A stretch of 64,000 bases of DNA from an uncultured Lachnospiraceae bacterium (GTDB lineage: Bacteria; Bacillota; Clostridia; Lachnospirales; Lachnospiraceae): positions 31,258 to 95,257 of the forward strand of contig CAMWXB010000008.1 in assembly GCA_947178125.1 (NCBI GenBank). Reading direction: 5' to 3'. Positions 58,885 through 64,000 of this stretch are shown here, in pieces. Below the pieces are notes generated by a model, which worked only from the letters and a program-made list of their open reading frames with translations, was not told the origin of the DNA and did not search any database. Position 1 is the stretch's first letter; each line of letters begins with the position of its first letter. Both the position numbers and the translations under genes were made by a program.

Positions 58885-60258
58885 CTAGCGTTTCTCCATC
58901 GGGATGTAGTCCCGGTCTTCGCCGATCGGTTTGTAAGCGGGACGGATGATCTTGCCGTTATTTGCGAGCTCTTCCATTCGGTGTGCGCTCCATCCTGCAA
59001 TTCTGGCAATCGCAAAGATCGGTGTATATAATTCCATTGGAAGGTTCAGCATGTGATAAACAAAACCGGAGTAGAAGTCCACATTGATGCTGACGCCCTT
59101 ATAAATCTGCCGCTCCTTGGCAATGACTTCCGGAGCCAGGCGTTCCACCATGGAATAGAGTGCAAATTCTTCCTGAAGTCCTTTTTCTTCGGAGAGCTTT
59201 TCAACAAAGGATTTGAAAATCACGGCTCTCGGATCCGATTTGGAATATACGGCGTGTCCGACACCGTAAATGAGTCCTGCATGGTCAAAAGCATCTTTAT
59301 GCAGCAGTTTTGCAAGATAATCGCTGACCTGTTCTTCGTCGGTCCAATCTGTGACCTGATGTTTCATGTCATCAAACATCTGTACGACCTTGATGTTCGC
59401 ACCGCCGTGTCTCGGCCCTTTTAAGGAACCGATCGCTGCTGCGATGACAGAATAAGTATCGGTCAGAGAAGAGGTAACGACGTGTGTCGTAAAGGAAGAA
59501 TTGTTACCGCCGCCGTGTTCCATATGAAGAACCAGTGCGATATCGAGAATTTTTGCTTCCAATGGCGTATATTTGCTGTCAGGGCGGAGAATATGTAAAA
59601 TATTTTCTGCTGTCGATAATTCTGCAATAGGCTGGTGTATAAATAAGCTTTTTCCATCGTGATAATGGCTGTATGCCTGATAACCATAGATGGAGAGCAG
59701 AGGAAAGAGACTGATCAGCTGTAAGCACTGTCTGAGTACATTGGGGAGAGATGTATCATCTGCCCTGTCGTCGTAAGAGTACAGCGTCAGCACACTCCTT
59801 GCCAAAGTATTCATCATATCATTGCTCGGCGCTTTCATAATGATATCGCGAACGAAACTGGTAGGAAGAGAACGATAACCGGCCAGAAGCGATTTGAACA
59901 TTTCCAGTTCTTTTGCATTTGGAAGTTTGTCAAAAAGTAATAAATAGGTTGCTTCTTCATATCCGAAATTGCTGTTTTTATCAAAACCATTCACGAGGTC
60001 TTTGACATCATATCCTCTGTAAAAAAGCCGCCCGTGGGTGGGAACCTGAACACCATCTACAATCTTGTTCGCACGAACATCAGAGATATGCGTCAGTCCT
60101 GCCAAAACGCCCTTTCCGTTCAAATCACGCAGTCCGCGCTTGACATCATATTTGGTGAATAATTCCGTATCAATGATATCTGCCTCTCTACTCATATTCG
60201 CAAGACGAAATATTTCAGGTGTAATTTCCGAATAGCTGTTATGGTCCATGGTATACAT
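58885..60258 (-). CDS. gltA: Citrate synthase
   Basis: Condenses oxaloacetate and acetyl-CoA. The catalytic residues are seen in HMEHGGGNNSSF (first His), YGVGHAVYSKSDPRA (second His) and NVDFYSGFVYHML (Asp). The N-terminal region with LNGKGVLAGLTHISDV and PTHGRLFYRGYDVKDL is typical of type II bacterial forms of clostridia. At 457 residues it is normal. AGGAGG lies 9 bases before the ATG. With the neighbouring decarboxylase and thrC genes it bears on oxaloacetate use. It is alone on the minus strand. Confidence 0.94.
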   Translation of the reverse strand: MYTMDHNSYSEITPEIFRLANMSREADIIDTELFTKYDVKRGLRDLNGKGVLAGLTHISDVRANKIVDGVQVPTHGRLFYRGYDVKDLVNGFDKNSNFGYEEATYLLLFDKLPNAKELEMFKSLLAGYRSLPTSFVRDIIMKAPSNDMMNTLARSVLTLYSYDDRADDTSLPNVLRQCLQLISLFPLLSIYGYQAYSHYHDGKSLFIHQPIAELSTAENILHILRPDSKYTPLEAKILDIALVLHMEHGGGNNSSFTTHVVTSSLTDTYSVIAAAIGSLKGPRHGGANIKVVQMFDDMKHQVTDWTDEEQVSDYLAKLLHKDAFDHAGLIYGVGHAVYSKSDPRAVIFKSFVEKLSEEKGLQEEFALYSMVERLAPEVIAKERQIYKGVSINVDFYSGFVYHMLNLPMELYTPIFAIARIAGWSAHRMEELANNGKIIRPAYKPIGEDRDYIPMEKR

Positions 60259-60469
60259 GAGATAGGCCTCCTTTCAAAAGTGGTGAATTGTGACATGATA
60301 GACATAAGTCATCAGATAATACCCTGAATTGGATATTTATGCAAGAATCTGCAGCGATTCTTGCGACGCTGGCTGTAAGCCTGCGTCTATTATAGCATAA
60401 AAATTCATCTAAAAAAATAATGTTTGAAAATTTTAGAAAGTTTTAACATATTACACAATTTGAATGGTG

Positions 60470-60498
60470 TTGCGAAGGTTGGAAAAAGGTATTAAAAT
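60470..60498 (+). promoter_or_regulatory. Candidate promoter for deoC
   Basis: TTGCGA and TAAAAT with a 17-base spacer. The transcript would carry the tandem hairpin repeats in its leader. Confidence 0.4.
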
Positions 60499-60499
60499 A

Positions 60500-60643
60500 G
60501 GGGATGAAGATTTTCTAATGCACCAAAGAACGGTGCATAAAAAAATCTAAGTCATCCCCGGATGAAGATTTTCTAACACGCCAAGAACGGTGTATAAAAA
60601 ATCTAAGTCATCCCCTGCAGAATGTCTCTGTGAGCCGTTCTGC
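60500..60643 (+). repeat. Tandem paired-hairpin repeats ahead of deoC
   Basis: Two copies (60500-60559 and 60560-60615) of a hairpin with stems GGATGA/TCATCC and AGATTTT/AAAATCT, the loop parts TGCACC/GGTGCA in the first and CACGCC/GGTGT in the second. A hairpin GCAGAA/TTCTGC (60617-60643) follows, as at 58827, but without the T run. It is the best example of the family being duplicated. Confidence 0.8.
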
Positions 60644-60676
60644 TATAGTTGTATAAAGAAAGATGAGGATATGATT

Positions 60677-61336
60677 ATGAATAAGCAGGAAATATTGAAA
60701 CATGTGGACCATACGCAGCTGAAGGCATTTGCGGCATGGGAGGACATTGTTGAGTTGTGTGATGATGCAATTTTATATCAGACGGCCTCTGTCTGTGTGC
60801 CGCCTTCGTATGTGAAACGGATTCATGATACATATGGCGATGAAATAAAAATCTGCACCGTGATTGGTTTCCCGCTCGGCTATCATGCGACGGCAGTTAA
60901 AGTGGCTGAAACAGCACAGGCGGTACAGGATGGCGTGGATGAGATTGACATGGTGATTAATATCGGAGATGTCAAGAGCAGGCTTTACGATAAAGTGGAA
61001 GCGGAAATTCGTGCGGTCAAAGATGCTTGCAACGGCCGGCTTCTGAAAGTGATCATCGAAACCTGTTATCTGACAGAGGAAGAAAAGATTGCAATGTGCC
61101 ACGCGGTAACGAATGCAAAGGCGGATTATATCAAGACTTCTACCGGGTTTGGCACAGGCGGCGCAACGCTTGAAGATGTCCGCCTTATGAAACAGTACAT
61201 CGGTCCGGATGTGAAGATTAAAGCGGCGGGCGGGATTTCCACGATGGAAGAAATGGAGGCTTTTCTGGAAGCAGGATGTTCCAGGATTGGTACATCCAGA
61301 GCAGTCGGCCTTGTAAAACAGGAAATGGAGGGTTAA
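60677..61336 (+). CDS. deoC: Deoxyribose-phosphate aldolase
   Basis: Splits 2-deoxyribose 5-phosphate into acetaldehyde and glyceraldehyde 3-phosphate in deoxynucleoside catabolism. The Schiff-base Lys is in ADYIKTSTGFGTGGAT near residue 155, with the conserved DHTQLKAFA at the N-terminus and IKAAGGISTMEEM near residue 178. At 219 residues it is normal. GAGG lies 8 bases before ATG 60677; ATG 60671 adds two residues. The aminopeptidase gene follows 7 bases later. Confidence 0.95.
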   Translation: MNKQEILKHVDHTQLKAFAAWEDIVELCDDAILYQTASVCVPPSYVKRIHDTYGDEIKICTVIGFPLGYHATAVKVAETAQAVQDGVDEIDMVINIGDVKSRLYDKVEAEIRAVKDACNGRLLKVIIETCYLTEEEKIAMCHAVTNAKADYIKTSTGFGTGGATLEDVRLMKQYIGPDVKIKAAGGISTMEEMEAFLEAGCSRIGTSRAVGLVKQEMEG

Positions 61337-61343
61337 GATTACG

Positions 61344-63131
61344 ATGGAAGTAAAAGAAAAAATTAAAATGCTGCAGGAGAAGATGAAAGAAGAGCGGATA
61401 GACTATTATCTGATTCCGACAGCAGATTATCATAATTCGGAGTATGTGAATGATTACTTCAAAGTGCGGGAATATTTTTCAGGCTTTACGGGTTCCAACG
61501 GCACGCTGTTAGTCAGCCGGACGGAGGCCGGTCTCTGGACGGACGGGCGGTATTTTATTCAGGCGGAAAAGGAACTGAGCGGAAGCGGCATTACACTGTT
61601 TCGGATGCAGGAAGAGGGTGTGCCGACGATTCCAGAGTATCTTGCACAGCATATGCAGGTAAAAGAGACACTCGGTTTTGACGGGAGAGTTGTCACCGCT
61701 TCTTACGGTAAAAAGCTGGAGAAGGCATTGCAGGATAAGAATGTCGTCTTTTGCTATGAAAAAGATCTTGCGGGAAGCTTATGGACGGACAGACCGGAAA
61801 TGCCGGGGAATCCCGTTTCAGTCCTTCCGGAGGAAATCTGTGGTTTGAGTGCGGCACAGAAGCTTGCGCAGGTCAGGGAGAAAATGAAGGAGCAGAATTG
61901 TACGGCTCATCTGCTCGCGAAACTGGATGATCTGATGTGGCTTCTGAATATCCGTGGAAAAGATGTGGCATATAATCCCGTAGCCTTATCCTATGGCTTT
62001 TTTACGATGACGGATGCCTGGCTGTTCATTCAGGAGCGGGCGGTCAGCGACGAACTGCGCGAATATGCTTTGAAATACGGAATTACGTTAAAAAATTATG
62101 ACGAGATAACGGCGTTCTTAAAAACAGTGACGGCGGAAAATGTATTGTTCGATGAAGATAATGTAAGTTATGCACTGTACCGGATTCTGCGTGAAAAGAC
62201 AGAACTTTTTTCAGATACCAATCCGACCGAAAAATTAAAAGCCGTAAAAAATCCGGTGGAACTCTCTCACATGGAAGAGGTATATTTAAAAGACAGCGTC
62301 GCGTTGACAAAATTTATTTACTGGGTAAAGAAAAATATTGGAAAAATACCGATGAATGAGTATTCGGCGGCGATGTATCTGGATAATTTGAGGAGAGAAG
62401 TTGACGGCTTTTTGGATCTGTCCTTCCCGACTATCAGCGGTTATAAAGAAAATGCGGCCATGATGCACTATGAGGCGACGGAGTCGGAGAACAAAGAACT
62501 GAAAGCCGAGGGAATGCTCTTAGTGGATTCCGGCGGCCAGTATATGGGCGGTACGACGGATGTAACGAGAACGATCGTGCTCGGTGAGATCAGTGAAGAG
62601 ATCAAGAAACATTTTACGGCAGTAACGGTCGGTATGCTCAGACTTACCGCAGCCCGGTTCCTGTATGGCTGTACGGGCAGAAATCTGGATATTCTGGCGA
62701 GAGAGGCCGTCTGGAATCTGAACATCGATTATAAATGTGGTACGGGACATGGTATCGGCTATATCCTGAATGTCCATGAAGGCCCGCAGAATATCAGATG
62801 GCGGTATACGGATACGATGAAAGAAGCCGTTATTGAGGCCGGTATGGTCATCTCCAATGAGCCGGGAGTGTATAAAGAAGGCAGCCATGGCATCCGCACG
62901 GAAAATATCATCGTGGCTAAAAATGGAGAGAAGAATGGAGACGGTCAGTTCATGTATTTTGACACACTGACTTATGTACCGATAGACCTTTGCGGAATCG
63001 AGCCTTCTTATATGCAGGAAGTGGATATTCAGAGACTGAACGCTTACCATAAGGCTGTTTACGAAAAAGTGAGCTCTTATCTGAACGAGGAAGAGCGAGA
63101 CTGGTTGAAAGAGGCGACGGCACCCGTTTGA
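61344..63131 (+). CDS. Xaa-Pro aminopeptidase (M24 family, long form)
   Basis: Removes N-terminal residues preceding proline. Two creatinase-like N-terminal domains (residues about 1-300) precede the pita-bread metallopeptidase domain. Metal ligands lie in LVDSGGQYMGGTTDVTR (two Asp), GTGHGIGYILNVHEGP (His) and ISNEPGVYKEG and RTENI (two Glu). At 595 residues it is the three-domain APP1-like form. It follows deoC by 7 bases. Confidence 0.93.
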   Translation: MEVKEKIKMLQEKMKEERIDYYLIPTADYHNSEYVNDYFKVREYFSGFTGSNGTLLVSRTEAGLWTDGRYFIQAEKELSGSGITLFRMQEEGVPTIPEYLAQHMQVKETLGFDGRVVTASYGKKLEKALQDKNVVFCYEKDLAGSLWTDRPEMPGNPVSVLPEEICGLSAAQKLAQVREKMKEQNCTAHLLAKLDDLMWLLNIRGKDVAYNPVALSYGFFTMTDAWLFIQERAVSDELREYALKYGITLKNYDEITAFLKTVTAENVLFDEDNVSYALYRILREKTELFSDTNPTEKLKAVKNPVELSHMEEVYLKDSVALTKFIYWVKKNIGKIPMNEYSAAMYLDNLRREVDGFLDLSFPTISGYKENAAMMHYEATESENKELKAEGMLLVDSGGQYMGGTTDVTRTIVLGEISEEIKKHFTAVTVGMLRLTAARFLYGCTGRNLDILAREAVWNLNIDYKCGTGHGIGYILNVHEGPQNIRWRYTDTMKEAVIEAGMVISNEPGVYKEGSHGIRTENIIVAKNGEKNGDGQFMYFDTLTYVPIDLCGIEPSYMQEVDIQRLNAYHKAVYEKVSSYLNEEERDWLKEATAPV

Positions 63132-63171
63132 ATAAGTTCCGTTCGAGAACAAAAAAATAATTGAGGTATCC

Positions 63172-63504
63172 ATGAAATTTTATAAGAATCTGTATATCGG
63201 TGATACTATTAAAAATCCGAACAAAGTAAAGAGAAAAATAAGACACCATGCAAAGCAGTTGAAGGTATTCGTGATCCTGCTGGCATCGGGCAGCGATCAG
63301 CTTGAAATATGTCATAGTCTCCTGTTGGAACAGCCTTATTACCATAAGAAAGAAAATGCACCCTATATTATCGGTATTGCAGGAAATTATGAGGAAGCGG
63401 TCGCACTGATCTGCCGGATTACGCAGGAAGCGGTAACGCAGAACGGGGATGCCGATCTGAAACGGTATCTGTTTCCGGAAACTCAGGAAGTAAGAAAGGC
63501 ATGA
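63172..63504 (+). CDS. Conserved-looking small protein of unknown function
   Basis: A 110-residue soluble protein, unrecognised. It is basic at the N-terminus (KVKRKIRHHAKQLK) and then has an alternating pattern (VFVILLASGSDQLEICH, PYIIGIAGNYEEAVALI) that suggests an alpha/beta fold. TTGAGG lies 8 bases before the ATG. It is followed 7 bases after the stop by a DUF2953-like gene. It may be a small regulator linked to it, but there is no direct sign. Confidence 0.72.
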   Translation: MKFYKNLYIGDTIKNPNKVKRKIRHHAKQLKVFVILLASGSDQLEICHSLLLEQPYYHKKENAPYIIGIAGNYEEAVALICRITQEAVTQNGDADLKRYLFPETQEVRKA

Positions 63505-63511
63505 TTGAGCG

Positions 63512-64000
63512 ATGTTACATATAGTGTTGCTGATTTTAAAAATAATAGGAATCATTCTGGGCGCATTGCTCGCAGTTCTGCTCATCGGTCTTTGCATCGC
63601 ATTGTTTGTACCGGTACGTTATCAGATAGAGGCAGGCCGGACAGAAGCAGAGGACGCTCCACCGATAGAAGCCAGTGTGAAGATTACATGGCTGCTTCAT
63701 TTGATTAATATCAGGATTCAGTATCCTGCCGATGTTTATCTCAGAGCACGGATTTTTCTGTTTACTATATTCCGGCTGCCACAGGAGCGGAAGAGAGAAC
63801 GCGGCAGGAAAGCGCCTGGTAAGAAAAAGAACGATAAAGAAGAGGCGGCCGAAAGAAATAGAAAAGATGCAGAAAAAGAGCATGGGCGTTCTCAAGAGGT
63901 AGAAGACGGGCGGAATGCAGAAAGCAGCCAGAGCGTAGAAGGTGTGCGGAATGCAGAAAGCAGCCAGAGCGTAGAAGGTGTGCGGAATGCAGAAAGCAGC
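63512..64000 (+). CDS. DUF2953-like membrane protein, 3' end outside window
   Basis: The frame opens with ATG 63512 and has no stop before the window end (163 codons seen). A membrane helix (residues about 3-32), the VPVRYQIEAG segment and VKITWLLHLINIRIQYPADV are typical of the DUF2953 (YtfI-like) family, often near sporulation genes. A charged low-complexity stretch follows with a 36-base tandem repeat from 63911, read as RNAESSQSVEGV. The site GAAAGGC is 6 bases upstream of an out-of-frame ATG (63501) like the double-ATG elements. Function unknown. Confidence 0.75.
   Translation, partial: MLHIVLLILKIIGIILGALLAVLLIGLCIALFVPVRYQIEAGRTEAEDAPPIEASVKITWLLHLINIRIQYPADVYLRARIFLFTIFRLPQERKRERGRKAPGKKKNDKEEAAERNRKDAEKEHGRSQEVEDGRNAESSQSVEGVRNAESSQSVEGVRNAESS
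63911..64000 (+). repeat. 36-base in-frame tandem repeat
   Basis: CGGAATGCAGAAAGCAGC starts at 63911, 63947 and 63983, giving two whole 36-base units and the start of a third, identical as far as read. Each unit adds 12 residues to a linker of the DUF2953-like protein. Confidence 0.9.

Larger units (their letters stand above)
60259..60676 (+). other. 418-base gap between gltA and deoC
   Basis: On the minus strand an extended -10 TGCTATAAT (plus 60389-60397) serves gltA; its -35 is weak. On the plus strand TTGCGA (60470-60475) and TAAAAT (60493-60498) may drive deoC. The rest is the double hairpin repeat 60500-60643. No gene is seen. Confidence 0.55.

Noticed and set aside
60500..60643. Short CRISPR-like array
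   Set aside because: Only two adjacent copies with no spacers, each an internal hairpin; it matches the paired-hairpin repeat family instead.

Overview
The window looks like a chromosomal segment of a spore-forming, anaerobic Gram-positive clostridium, most likely of the family Lachnospiraceae. The signs are a complete Rnf complex, a biotin-dependent sodium-pumping decarboxylase operon, DacF-type carboxypeptidases beside scpAB, a SleB-type cell wall hydrolase, Shine-Dalgarno sites rich in AGAAAGG, and a very short rpsU (S21). No rRNA, tRNA, CRISPR array or insertion sequence was recognised. Species cannot be named from this sequence.

Layout. 1-7078: metal transport (feoB 3' part, a ZIP carrier, a CDF exporter) around an HPr-like protein and sbcDC. 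7128-11129: lipid genes (cls, plsC), tmcAL and rpsU. 11263-16462: two D,D-carboxypeptidases flanking a phosphoesterase and scpAB. 16633-22019: a decarboxylase operon holding two different carboxyltransferases, a lipoprotein-OadG fusion, a biotin carrier and the sodium-pump beta subunit. 22147-31942: a chemoreceptor, TetR and RpiR regulators, the baiN-like/cmk/ispH/rpsA block, cheR and an RNase H-like gene. 32315-39924: rnfCDGEAB, an aldo/keto reductase-ferredoxin fusion and a MATE pump. ApbE at 50714-51751 would attach FMN to RnfD and RnfG, both of which carry the acceptor motif. 39925-45249: a LytTR two-component system divergent from a BceAB-like ABC exporter, with LytTR-type direct repeats between them. 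46641-50651: an operon around a membrane-tethered protein with a cholesterol-dependent-cytolysin-like domain, facing a divergent Xre regulator. 52152-64000: a GH25 protein, an AP2 protein with a degenerate HNH centre, SleB, three unknown membrane proteins, thrC, gltA, deoC, an M24 aminopeptidase and a DUF2953-like gene cut by the window end.

Three signals stand out. (1) The tethered cytolysin-like operon. (2) Three long hairpins (12457-12680, 32071-32246, 51783-51965) that share a conserved internal loop while both their outer and inner stems differ in sequence yet stay complementary, as in a structured RNA or DNA element maintained by compensatory change. (3) A recurrent translation-start element, AGAAAGG followed by ATGGTTAT-like bases and a second ATG 12 bases after the first, at nine genes of unrelated function. 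A looser family of paired hairpins (TTCTAAG...CTTAGAA followed by AGAAT..ATTCT) sits in at least six intergenic gaps.

All calls come from reading the sequence. No alignment, fold or database search was run, so family names rest on recognised motifs and gene order.
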